This document shows, piece after piece, positions 23,440 through 34,579 of a stretch of 64,000 bases of DNA. The notes under the pieces are model-generated. The model had not been told where the DNA came from. It did not search any database and was given only the letters and a program-made list of their open reading frames with translations. Origin of the DNA: Ciona savignyi (Eukaryota; Chordata; Ascidiacea; Phlebobranchia; Cionidae); contig CH003206.1 of the NCBI GenBank assembly GCA_000149265.1, positions 518,461 through 582,460 of the forward strand, read 5' to 3'. Numbering within the stretch: position 1 is the stretch's first letter; every line of letters starts with the position of its first letter. Both the position numbers and the translations under genes were made by a program.

Positions 23440-24945
23440 TGTTTTAATAAGGCTAATTTATATACAGGCAACCAGTTACCGTCATATTACCACAGTATGT
23501 ATCGCAGGATAAGGTATATAGTCTTAACTTCATCAGGTTGAGGCCCAACCTTGCACAGTGACTGTAATACAAATGTTCGTCATTCAAAATATTGCCGACG
23601 GCCGGGTATTCACCGGAACCGTCACAAGCGTATAGGGCTTCACACACATATAGCGTTTTGCGCAATCCTTCGCGTTTCTCGAGTTTCGTCATCCTTCTCG
23701 TCATGCGTTGCGTTTTAGAGATACGCGAGACCATGCAAACACATTCGCGTTCATGATGACGTATTGCGTCAAAACTTTTCCCACGTGGTTTCTGGAGATA
23801 TAACCACTCTTTCCTTTTACTAATGTTATATATTCCACACCATTTTCATATTACAAACAACTCTTTTGATATTTATTTTTATTGCAAAATATTAAACATA
23901 GAAAGAGCAATACAGAGATATAAAATGAAAAAATACCTATCACAGTTAGCTTGGAAAGGCAGTTGGTCTGAGGCAGAACCGTATATGACTGAAGAAATAT
24001 AATAACACTAAAAAGAAACATATGAATAAAAATACTATATACAACTAGCTGCATGTTGTCCAGTTCATTGGTACCAAATTACAAATTTGCATTTACAATG
24101 ACTGGTATGATCAATATAAAATTTGACTTACAGAGTTAACAATATGTGCATAATTGCAGCATAGCTTCATCAGCTGTTTTCCCATTTAGACAACGTAATT
24201 TAGCAGCAGGAAATTTTACGAAACTATCGTACATATCATCCTGCACAATGTTTGCCGAGTTGAGCTTTTTATATATTCAGAATTTCTCTCCAGTATATGA
24301 ATGAGGTCTTCCTAGTAATAAAGTTAGTGGTTATTAGAGATGTAGATATCTAGATTCTAATAACGATTAATAGAAAAAATAATTAACCGGTAGTGGTCCA
24401 CACAAATCTGAATCTTTTAACTTGGACATTGCAAGAGCAACATAAACTAATGTACAATGGTAAAAAAGTTGTTTACACGTAAATCAGTTTTTGGATTTTT
24501 TTATTGGTTGACTAACAACAAATCGGTTAACCGCTGCGGTACTTAATTATAAAGTTATGTACAAAATAGACCATAACCACCTGCAAATCAATTTTGGAAT
24601 GCTTTTTTTTGTGCTGTTGCTGTTTTGCAGACCGCAGCGATCCATTAGGCAAATGGCTCTCTGAATCTATTGTTGGCATGATGGATGCGGTTCTGTTGTG
24701 GTGTTGAGTCCAGTGTAGATAGTAGCATCAGTTAAAACCGGGTTGATGTGTTCCAATAAAATATACTCTGTAGAATGGAAAGTGGAGTTATAAGTTGCAA
24801 ATGTGCTACGGCCTACAGTATAAAAAAAACTCTTACCGCCGCTTAACCCAGCGATTTAAAAACTTTCCATGGTGAGTCTGTTTCCCTGGATGTTGTTGGT
24901 TGCTCTTGCTGTTAATTGTTAACAACAGTCCTGCAAACAACAGAC
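23440..24945. other. No recognisable gene
   Basis: The frames at 23453-23734 and 23851-24054 show no motif and no splice partners. A short motif near 23590-23635 (CCGTCACAAGCGTAT) is shared with 33600, 40520 and 27045 and suggests a small dispersed repeat. Confidence 0.4.
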
Positions 24946-24949
24946 AGTT

Positions 24950-25060
24950 GGTCCGGCCCGTTGGTCTGGCGGTAAAGTGCGTCGCCTTTCAATCGAAAGT
25001 TTGCAGGTGCGAAACTGGTCGCTAGCTAGTCGATTGTGTCGGCCCGTTGTGATGGGTTAG
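24950..25060 (+). repeat. SINE-like copy, 5' half only
   Basis: GGTCTGGCGGTAAAGTGCGT, AATCGAAAGTTTGCAGGTGC and ACTGGTCGCTAGCTAGTCGA are the tRNA-like head of the family. The copy breaks off and is followed by ficolin-exon debris. Confidence 0.65.
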
Positions 25061-25062
25061 CC

Positions 25063-25143
25063 GCCCGTTGTGATGGGTTAGCGAATCGCCTACAACACAT
25101 AATTCTGTAACTGACCATCCAACCATTATCCGTAGTTTGATCG
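25063..25143 (-). pseudogene. Joined scraps of two ficolin exons
   Basis: On the minus strand, 25111-25143 reads as the end of the second FBG-gene exon (complement of CTGACCATCCAACC...TTTGATCG, that is DQTTDNG-type sequence with a codon missing before WM). It is joined within about 15 bases to the start of a last exon (complement of GGTTAGCGAATCGCC, the GDSL start). A 19-base tandem duplication GCCCGTTGTGATGGGTTAG sits at its edge. Everything between the two exons is gone. Confidence 0.6.
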
Positions 25144-25149
25144 TTGTTA

Positions 25150-25715
25150 TACTCAAAACACGACAATAGAAATAAAACAAATATAATTGTTTTATATTTT
25201 TTCGTTTATTTTGAGGATATTTTAATTAATTTATATTTTATTGTTATTTATTTATTCTACGACAATAATATAGCTAAAATTTGCGAAAACGCTACATGTG
25301 CTTATATTCTTGGGATTAATGGGATTTTCCCTGGCGTAATTTCTCCTTTATTTTCTACTACATATATAATATATTTGAACTAACACGTCTTTAATTAACA
25401 CGTTTTTAATTTTATTTATGTTAGTTATTATGGTGAGTTAAAGAAGACTAATAGGTCGTTTGAGTGCGGTTAAGTGATAGGGGTCTTCTGAAAAATGGTG
25501 CATGGTTGGTATAGAATATCCGAATTATTGCCACGAAAGCTCTTATTAGGCATTTTAACAGTTTATTATTTGGCTGTGTAATATTGCCACGAAAGCTCTA
25601 ATTAGGAAGTAATGTATATAAACGTAGTTGGTATTTTTGTTTTGTTTGTGATTGAAACGCTACATTTGTTTCAGCATAGCCCAATATTCCCAATAATGTG
25701 ATGGGTTCTTCCGAA
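25150..25715. other. No recognisable gene
   Basis: AT-rich; contains ATTGCCACGAAAGCTCT twice (about 25528 and 25582). It lies between the 5' and 3' halves of SINE copies. Confidence 0.4.
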
Positions 25716-25719
25716 TCGA

Positions 25720-25850
25720 CGAACGTCTGAATTATATACACAACACACTGCAATAGCGTCGGTAACCCCACGGTGGGTGCGAGGTGAACTGACAAGTACC
25801 CGTGTGTTAATGCCCCTTGCGTTTACTTAGCTACGGGAATAAAGTTTTAA
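25720..25850 (+). repeat. SINE-like copy, 3' half
   Basis: ACACAACACACTGCAATAGC, CCCACGGTGGGTGCGAGGTG and CCCGTGTGTTAATGCC identify the family 3' half. Confidence 0.7.
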
Positions 25851-25861
25851 AAAGAAGCTTT

Positions 25862-26045
25862 AGTTTAAAACATTGGTGTTGATATGTTGGTAAATCTAAG
25901 ACGAATATTCTTTTTAACTACACATGGAAAAGAAGTTTGGTTTAATAACTATGGGACCCGTGCGTTTATGCTTGCAGAAACAAACTACATACTCGGTGTA
26001 TAAAATGCAAATTGTGTTTAGGCACCCTGTAGCATGAATATATAA
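25862..26045 (-). mobile_element. Solo end of the array transposon
   Basis: TTTAAAACATTGGTG, CTACACATGGAAAAGAAGTT, ACTATGGGACCCGTGCG and CCTGTAGCATGAATATAT match the right end at 16640-16830. No array unit accompanies it, so it is a truncated or solo copy. Confidence 0.7.
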
Positions 26046-26049
26046 ATAT

Positions 26050-27095
26050 TTTATTACGAGAAAAAGGTGAACGGGCAACAACACAAAAATACAGCAGTAC
26101 AATTCACTCTGGAATGATTGTCCATTTACGGTTATGAGATTCTAGTTTGTTTATTTTTTTGCTAATATCGGTTCCCTTTTCCTGAGGGCTTCCACTTCAC
26201 TAATGAATCGTGGGCACTGTGTCGGTTGTTTTCTCTCTGTATATACAGAATCTTGCACATAATACAACACAGTTGATGACACAATTGTTAACAATACCAA
26301 AGAAACAATTTTGTGGAGTTAGGTTGTATGGTCTACACGGCTTGGATTGCGACGTACAGAGTCGGGGCGTTGAAAGTCTTAAACATGATTTGGGTTCATT
26401 TTTTGACGGTGCGCCTGTATAGAAATATGATTTGGATTAATACAAATAGAAAAAACTGAAAGGTTTTAAACATAATTTGGATAATCGTTTTACAGCTAGC
26501 CTGTATGGAAATATGATTTAGATAAATAAAAATAGGAAAAACTTGTTAAATAATTTAACTCTTTCACTCCCGGCCAAATGCATTAATTCAAACATGCTGT
26601 CCCGCAGTGTTTTTTACAATTTTTAATCATTTTCAAATTAGCACAGTTTTTCTAAAGTTTATGCTATGATTTAATATTTAGTATGGTTGGAAAGATAATT
26701 TATCCCTCTTTTAAACAAGCTGCACATCTAAAATCTACCTCTAATAAAGAATATATTATGTAAACTTTAGTGAACACCACTTTTTATGCAAAGAAAATTC
26801 TGCTCGACTTTGAAAAATTTGAGGTGCACTGACAAACGAAATATTCACTTATTATTGGAATGCCCAAATGATATGAAAATTGGAATGTAGATTGTCTAAT
26901 AGTTTTTGTACTCAGGAAAATTCGAACTGTATTTATATCTTCAGTAGTTTTTTTACTATTTGTAATTGAAATTCGAGCTCTCAGCAGGACGCTCTCAGCA
27001 GGCACAGCCGGGTTCATGCTTTGGTGAACACGCGGCGTACCGCCCGTGGCGAAAACGTCACCAACGCTCTCCTTTTTATCTCAACGGCACGTAAT
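26050..27095. other. No recognisable gene
   Basis: The frames at 26210-26422 and 26784-27017 have no motif. I searched here for the missing 3' actin exons and saw none. Confidence 0.4.
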
Positions 27096-27455
27096 TTACA
27101 GAGAATGTAAAGAAATACTTGCTTGACAAAAAGAGCTTCTCTGCAAGTTAACACGACTCCTATTGGCTGAGTTAGTCACGTGTAAATTCGTGTAAAATCG
27201 ATAGAAATAAGAGGCGAAGCCTTGAAAAAGAAAGGCTATCACTCCTCGCATTTTTAATATTTTTCCACGATAATCACAGAGAATAAAATATAGGGTTTCC
27301 TTGATCGAATGAGCCATAGCTGAGGTCTCTACCATTACGCATTGCGGAGAAATCGTTTTTTTAGATTTGTATCCATTTATGGACAGACGGGATACCATGT
27401 TTTCCCACCAACATATATGGCGAGTTGGGAGGAAAAGAGTAGTAGTACAGCTTAC

Positions 27456-27856
27456 CTTAGGGTTTAGTGGGGCGTCAGTTAAAAGAACTGGGTGCTCTTC
27501 TGGTGCCACACGAAGATCGTTGTAGAAAGTGTGATGCCAGATCTTTTCTATGTCGTCCGAGTTGGTTACAATGCCGTGTTCAATCGGATATTTAAGAGCA
27601 AGAATTCCTCTTTTTCTCTGGGCTTCATCACCCACATAGCTGTCTTTTTGACCCATACCGACCATAACGGCCTAATTACAATCGTTAAGCGAAGGTTGAA
27701 ACTCTTAAACTAAATATTATGTAAATTAAAAGTTACCTGGTGACGGGGTCGCCCTACGATGGATGGGAAAACTGCCCTCGGCGCGTCGTCTTCAACGAAA
27801 CCGGCTTTACACATTCCTGATCCATTGTCGACTACAAGTGCGGTAGCATCTTCATC
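27456..27856 (-). pseudogene. Actin N-terminal fragment, start codon lost
   Basis: Two exons (minus): 27856-27737 encodes [20 protein letters not shown] through [10 protein letters not shown]. 27671-27456 encodes [17 protein letters not shown] through [13 protein letters not shown]. Together they give 112 residues matching roughly residues 3-114 of conventional actin, including the nucleotide-binding [11 protein letters not shown] loop. The junction after HQ is a known actin intron position. The codon before DED is ATA where a start is expected, and no in-frame ATG lies upstream. The near-invariant Trp of NWDD is Ser. A donor (GTAAGC) follows NPK but no further actin exons are visible to 26 kb. 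It keeps introns, so it is not a processed copy. Most likely a truncated, dead duplicate. Confidence 0.8.
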
Positions 27857-28189
27857 TATGTTAAATTTAAGTTTCGTAAAGATGGAAGCGAAAGATAAGC
27901 TTTACACAAGATTTTCGTTTAAAGATTCTGAAAAACAAAAATCTGTGGTCAGATACTTTAATTTTCTTTCTAAGGTATGGAAATAAATATGTTTCCATAC
28001 GCATTGCTATGTGGATAAGTGCTTACTTCACTTTATATCACAAATATTGTTGAATCAAAACTGGTAATAACGAATCGGTGGTGTCTATGGCGAGAACCTA
28101 AGTAAATATTGTTCGAACCCATAGAATATATCACACTTAAATCGCTCCGATAACCCAACGTTGGGGTCAAGTTAGCCAGAATTTTTATT

Positions 28190-28460
28190 AGACCAATCAA
28201 GGAGGTAAACAATAAACTATCCTAACTTATCTAACAGTTGGCCCAATTGTAATTTTTACGTGATATGCACCTGGCATGCTTTCGTCTTGGTTGTATCGAC
28301 GACGACGAAGATAATGACGACGACGACCACCCCACCAAGCGTCGCCATTTTTAGTGGCAGCAAGCAACACAAATGCGAAGAGAAGTAGAATAGCCTTAAT
28401 CATCTGTTAAAATTTCGCTACAAATCACATAAATTAAAGTTAAAAACAAACTTACATGTG
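28190..28460 (-). CDS. Small secreted arginine-rich peptide precursor (CDS 28403-28227)
   Basis: A 58-codon frame (28403-28227) starts MIKAILLLFAFVLLAA, a clear signal peptide, followed by a short KNGDA spacer, WWGG, and RRRHYLRRRRYNQDE (seven Arg in ten residues). The tail ends KITIGPTVR. Gene-like signals surround it: a 5' UTR intron (donor CATGTAAGTTT at 28455, acceptor TTTGTAG at 28418, or TTAACAG just before ATG) and AATAAA on the minus strand at 28199-28194. A cationic core after a signal peptide suits an antimicrobial peptide; GRR and RRRR could also be prohormone cleavage or amidation sites, so a neuropeptide precursor is possible. I do not recognise the exact family. It sits between ficolin genes and next to the actin fragment. 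Confidence 0.7.
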
Positions 28461-28479
28461 AATTGTTCCAAACGTAGAT

Positions 28480-30777
28480 GATTGTATTCTATTGAGCGTT
28501 GGATTGTATAGCCAAACAACTTTTTCATATTTCTAAAATTTATTTCTTCTCTCTTCGATCGCTCAGTGAGTTCTTCAGAAATGCGGAAATCGATTCTATC
28601 TGTATATGTACAACATATGTCGATAGTCGTTTCGAAATCAGGACTTTACAAAGTAAATCTTCCTAATTTGCCAGTGTGAACTGGTTTGGCTTAATAATTA
28701 CTTTGTGGTGCAACTTTTAACTTGCAGATTAATACGAACGTTTGCTTATGAAAGCACAATTTATAGGATAACTTTATTTTATCTAAAATCAATAAGACGT
28801 ATAGCACAATTAATAATAAATTCACTTCAAGGTGTTTTATCTTTGTAACTTTCCTGATTTTTGAAATAGCTGAACCAAAATGCCTGTTCGTTTAGCTGTG
28901 TAGGTTTTTTTAATTTATCTATTCTCAAGCACACAAACTGTTACATAACACGTGGCATAAACAGAAATAATTTGTGTTATTCTAAGTCACCACGTGCGCA
29001 GTGCCAAGTCATTCGGCCTGTACGTGGAACCATGTCAAAGTATTCGGCCATGCACTTAAGTCCAGTTTAATTTAGCCTATTGGTAAATTCAATTTTATCA
29101 GTTTATTGAAGTTTGTAATGTTTATTTGCCAAGTAATTCAAGAAATGCAGGACTTTCATACATACTAGTATTACTTTATCAGTTGATTGCACATTTATAG
29201 TATTTGTCCAAATATAATGACTCGAATTAACACATAACATATCTCACAAAGTTAAGTGAAGTGATGTGTTTTAACTTCAGTCATTACAACGCTGCTAATT
29301 TGGGATAAGCGACAAACACATATTAAACAAAGTAAAATTGTGCATTCGTTATTACAAGGGCTTACTTTCTATAGGATGACAATACACAAGCTCTCAAGCT
29401 GTTGAGAGAGAATGCAATATCCTGCCACAAATGTCTTCAGGAAATTATTAAGTTATTAAGAAATTATTCGCTAAAGCTCTGGTAGAAGTGAGGATTAATC
29501 ATCTTTTATATTATAGACCTGTGATTGGTTAAAGAAATCCTACCTCTAATATTGTTTTTGTGAGCGATACATAGGTAACTTAGATGAATTTCCGCAAAGT
29601 ACAAATTGGTATCCGGTATCACCTTGATATATATTTCACAATTCAGAATTTTCTTCAAAACCTTTAAATGTCTCTTTCGTAGTTTTACAAGTTTGGACCT
29701 AAACTTCTACCTAGTTCTACACAATGGGGCTGTTGCGCAAACAAGATAACTTCCAGGGTTCGGTATCTGTACAACGCTGAAGTTAAACAGACATATTTTG
29801 TGAAATCGAGGAATAAATACAATAGTATTAAAACGACAGTGAAATTGCATAAAGTTTAAAACTGCATAACAGACCAGCAAAGTTACATGTTCTAAGTATA
29901 TATATATATATATATATATAAATATATACATTTAATAAATGATATTATTACTTAACAATTGGCACTTTGGTTCTATTGTGACGGATAACTTGGTTTTACA
30001 TGCAACAAGGAATTATTACGTCATATATATATTGTTTTGTGTAATGTGAGTAATAATTATGAAACTTGAAATTTTATAAAGTGAATGGTTAGATTATGTT
30101 TGGTAGGCTGGGTAATTTATTGGAATATACATTTGTGTTAATCATATTGTAGATTATACACCGATGTCTAACCAAATCCAAATATCCGCTGAGTGGCGCT
30201 TGATCGAAACCTTGCATCGGATACTGTTGTTTGCGAAGTTAGATTCTTGTACCAGTCTCTTGGTATTCACAGTCATTTGTGACGTAATGCAAATATACGA
30301 CTCTCAGCAGCTAAAAGCTCGACAGCCACTTAATATTTGAGTTTGTGTATCACATAATAAGCATTGTACGGTCACACTACGTGACCACGTGATTAGTGGC
30401 GGGACCGAAACGTTCTATGCACCAGGATGTGTAGTTTAGAACGTATAATACATGGGGCAACGTGATTTTGAAACAGCAAAGCTAAACAAACATATGCATT
30501 TGGGTAACTTTTAACTATTTGAACGATGGCAACAGTTATGTAGATGAAAATTATGCAATTACGTGAATATTTATTTGTATTTATTTTTTTAATTAAATTG
30601 TCATGAATTGTGTTTTCCTAAGCAAACGTGTGTGTTAATATAAACAAGTTGTATATCAAAGTAACTGTCAAGTCAAGTCGTTAACCAACACACAGTATAT
30701 AGGTTAATGTGATTTAGTACGATTTTTTTTACATTTTAAAGTTCTAGTGATTTCGAACTACAATATTGTTTCTGTTC
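28480..30777. other. Gene-free stretch with a (TA)n tract
   Basis: No exon-like block found. A TA dinucleotide tract lies at about 29897-29920. The first 300 bases are the likely promoter region of the small peptide gene. Confidence 0.4.
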
Positions 30778-32018
30778 TTAAATCGGTCTGAACTTCATCT
30801 CAATAAACTTCAATGAATATTGGTTGCCACGAAAGGATCTCCAACTTGCAGCTTGTTCAGTAGTTGTTTGGCAGGTCAGGTACGCCCCGTTAAGATTGGA
30901 ATAGTGACATCCAATATACCACCAGGCTCCGTGCTTCTCATTAGCACAATTAGTACCGTGTAAATCGTTATCCACATCCTTGGTTGTAAACGGATTACCG
31001 TTGTGTTGAGTTAGTGAATCACCTACAACGATATTTTTTAATTTTTAATAAATGTTCTGCATTTATAGATTAATAACTTTTTAAAAATTCCCACCTGCGT
31101 TTCCAGAGTAACCTGCAACTGTCAGGGAATAATGTTGTTCAACGGAACCAATGGAAAATGAGCTGTTAAAATCCATTTATACTAGGCTTAGTGCAAATCA
31201 GGAATTATTTTTTGTCAATATCTTACCTGAATTTGGCAAACTTTCTAACGTTTGCACAATCTTCCAATTCAATTCTTAGTTCATACCTTCCCATTCGTGT
31301 CAGAGCATGAAGATTTTCCATACCTAAGTCAATTATAATTGTTGGTGAAATCGGTTTATTATGTAAGATTATTTCATAACTACCTAACCAAAGTTCATTA
31401 CTAAGATTCCCAAACTTCTCTTGATATTCAGCCCACGTTCGATAGAAGTTTTCAGAGCCGTCTGTACGACGCTGGAATACCTTAAAAATATGTTTGTTAG
31501 TAATGAGTGCAGTCAGAAACAGCCAGCAAATATACCAACTGACCATCCAACCTCCATTGTCCGTGGTTTGATCGCAGTAAACTTCCAAGTTTTGTTGATT
31601 TCTTGGATTGTATATGTTGTATATTCCACTTTCATTGTGACCTAACTGCAAAGCTACTTTACAGCTCTTTGGTAATCCTAAATCATATGTGGTTAATATA
31701 AATAAATACTTGACTGTGAACAACTTTACCAAGAATTTCCACAGTACTCTCCAACCTTCTAACTTTCTCGCTTAGTTGATTATAGGCCGATCTACATGAT
31801 GGGTCACATAAACCATGTTCGCCCTTTGCGCCCTTGGGTCCTTCCATCCCACGTTCACCCAAAGGTCCTTTTTTGCCAGCAGGACCCGGCTCTCCTTTCT
31901 CGGAAGTGACGTCATTTCCGCATGATAAAGTCACGTGTCGAGAACTTTGGCTGCGAACCTTACTGATGACCAGCACGAAAAACAGAAATGCAAGAATAGA
32001 CACAGATTGACTTTGCAT
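30778..32018 (-). CDS. Ficolin-like gene, intact
   Basis: Exons (minus): 32018-31730, 31677-31544, 31480-31384, 31323-31227, 31162-31095, 31022-30778. They join to 309 residues. Signal peptide (MQSQSVSILAFLFFVLV), one Cys, nine Gly-X-Y triplets (here GEPGPAGKKGPLGER), CDPSC, short coiled coil, then FBG with [31 protein letters not shown], calcium motif KDVDND and HGAWWYIGCHYSN. Intron phases are 1, 0, 1, 2, 1. All five introns are 52-72 bp. Two Cys beyond the usual four of FBG domains (in LEDCANVR and YLTCQTT) could form an extra disulphide. Likely a secreted oligomeric pattern-recognition lectin. The upstream flank is shared with the 20806-22024 gene. Confidence 0.9.
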
Positions 32019-32439
32019 TTTTTTTAAACTTATTTAACTGCGTAGTACAAATAAACTAGAATATCAGTTTTAATTTTAAGTTTAGAATAGCATAGTAAGA
32101 AAAAGAATTTTTATTCATTACACATTAAAATAAAAATTGCAATAAAGTAAATATCATATTATGTTAATTGTGTTGGTTTCTGAAGGATACTTTAACTGGT
32201 AGGTTTAAAAATGGCGGCACGTTATAAAAGCATATGTCTTTTTCTGGTTTAACCTAGACACTTAACAATCATTGTACATTGTATATCTACCTAACTACTA
32301 ACTGATAAGATAGTACTTTCGGATTTAAATCCAGCAAAATTTCTTAAAAATATATTTTGTCTATCTTACACACTTCTATAAATTTTTGAGCCATATCCTT
32401 GTAAATTGAACACTTTTATAACACACGCCTAAGAAGTTG

Positions 32440-32780
32440 GAAAACGGCAAATTTAGAAGTTGCCTAGCAAAAGTTACGAAGTTGTTTTTGCAAAACCACA
32501 TCGTGATCAAGACACTGTACTATTGTATTTTTATCTGCAGAGACTTACATTTTTGCAGCGAACTTATACAAAGGCCAAACATAAGAATTGTGGTTTCAAC
32601 ACAACAAGATCATTTCCACGAAGTGAGTGGTTTCCCGACAGACTTGCGTGAGGAGAAAGGTAACCGAATGACAGTGGTTCATTGAATTTGAAGAAACAAA
32701 GGGCTGTCTGTTACGTAGGAACTGCTTATTAAACTTACACCGACCTATTAATCCGAGTCACTGCCGGATGAGCCTATTTG
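32440..32780 (+). repeat. Conserved upstream module of the 30778-32018 gene
   Basis: Divergent copy of the module, about 420 bp upstream of the ATG. Its frame (to the TGA at 32683-32685) reads DHFHEVSGFPTDLREEKGNR then MTVVH and stop, preceded by a possible acceptor TTTTTGCAG. The same frame stays open in the copies at 39.2, 42.1 and 55.7 kb. Either a short divergent exon or a conserved regulatory block; undecided. Confidence 0.6.
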
Positions 32781-33439
32781 TGTGGCTTGCTAATGCAACT
32801 ATCAAATAAACGGTTAAAAGTTATACTTTACAACAATTACATTATAAACTTGATTTACATGAACCTAAGACCTTTATCATATAACGATCATGTATAAAAA
32901 AAGGAATGATAAAAATTAAATCTTTATATGCCCTTAAATTATACTTATTTACTTGTCACATAATCACACTGCTCTGGTACAAAATGTGTATGCAGTCCGA
33001 ATCTGATTAACGAATCCTTAAATTTGATAACCACGAACTGACGACTGACCACAAGTGATGTATGACGTATAGCGGAATGTACAAATTTAAGAGCTGTGTA
33101 TTGTGGTAACGACTACCCTTGCAAGACAGATACAGTCGTATTTTGCATGTCTTTATGAATCTAACATTTACGTCTACTGGTATTAATGTACGCTATTGCG
33201 ATGGAAAATAAGTTTCCGTTTTAAAACCCCGGTCTCGAAAGTGTGGTTTGGCACATCCTGATATCATATGTGGATAAATTTACACTGTCCCTCACAGTTA
33301 GACCCGCCAATTTATAATATGAATCCGAATTGTAAAGTTATTATATCTTGTACAATTTTGTTATTTATATGGTGATTTTTGGTTCGCATATTGTCTTTTC
33401 GCATATCTATTATGATAAATGACTTATTATGTCTTGTGC

Positions 33440-34570
33440 TTTAATAACGATAATTTATATAGAGGCAAACTAGTAACATATAAGCATATAATGTTAACTG
33501 AAAGAGTACCAGAAGGATTAAGCTTTTACCCCTGCATGATTAGTGTTATTTTACAAATTTTACTGACTTTAAAGAAACGCCAACGGCAGGGTCTACACCG
33601 AAAACGTCACAAGCGTATGCGTTTATTTTATACACGTTTTAAATAATTGTTTCTGCTTGCCTGAGTTGAAAACCAAATTCTTTTATCATGTTTTGTTAAA
33701 AGTATATGATCTCGTTAGATTTGTGAATGCAGATGCCGACCACTGTTAATTGTGTAATTCCGATTTTAACAGTTTTGTTTCTCAGAGCAAAAAGTTATTT
33801 TATTTTTATTCCAATTTGAAAACACCACCAACTCGGGTTATACGTACTGTAGCTGCGGAAATTGGAAATTATGTTGTCCCGCAGACAACATAATTTCTTT
33901 TGTGATTATTAGTGTTGACCGAAATCCTATTTTTTTATTGTATTTCCATGGACTACGTCATTGCTACGTATTTAGAGACATAGCCAAAAAGGGCATTTTT
34001 AGATGCCATTTTATTCCTTACTTGATCTTTAAACTGTATATAAGGAGCGATGTGTTTTAGAAGGATGGCACGCCAAATTTTACATCTTTAGTATAGATAG
34101 ATTAATGACGTAAACATTTAATTAAGATTTATTGTATTATATTAGAGGCTAAGATACCTAGAAAACCCAATGCCGGAAAACTTTAAATATTATTGATTTT
34201 ACGATTATAGGGTATTTCTCTAAAACGCTAAATTTTAGAACATGTTGTCTATAATATCTTTTGTTTTGATTAAGTGGTTTCCCTTTTTAAAATATTTGAC
34301 AGACAAGAAACCCATAGTCTAAGGGTTCGTCGCAAAAAATAATAAACAAAGAATCGAAAAAACAATATGGGTCTCTTTTGGAAAAGGAGAACCATGAGTA
34401 CTTGAGATGTCCTTGAATTAAGAATATTTTATTCAGTGCCAATAAGAAAAAACCATGTGAATTTAAAACTACCGTTACTGGTTTTGTAAATTCACACAAC
34501 CGGTGTTATGTATGTTTTTGTTAAGCTATTTAATCACAACAGAAGATAAGAATTTTAAACTCAATACATC
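33440..34570. other. Centre of the divergent cluster; no gene seen
   Basis: Between the last minus-strand gene and the first plus-strand gene. The frames at 33419-33646 and 34287-34499 have no motif. Confidence 0.4.
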
Positions 34571-34579
34571 TCTGTCTTT

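Noticed and set aside
27096-27450. Continuation of the actin frame to a 189-codon ORF
   Set aside because: After NPK the translation leaves the actin pattern at a canonical GTAAGC donor; the rest is read-through into intron.
27759-27986. Plus-strand frame of 75 codons
   Set aside because: It is the antisense shadow of the actin exon.
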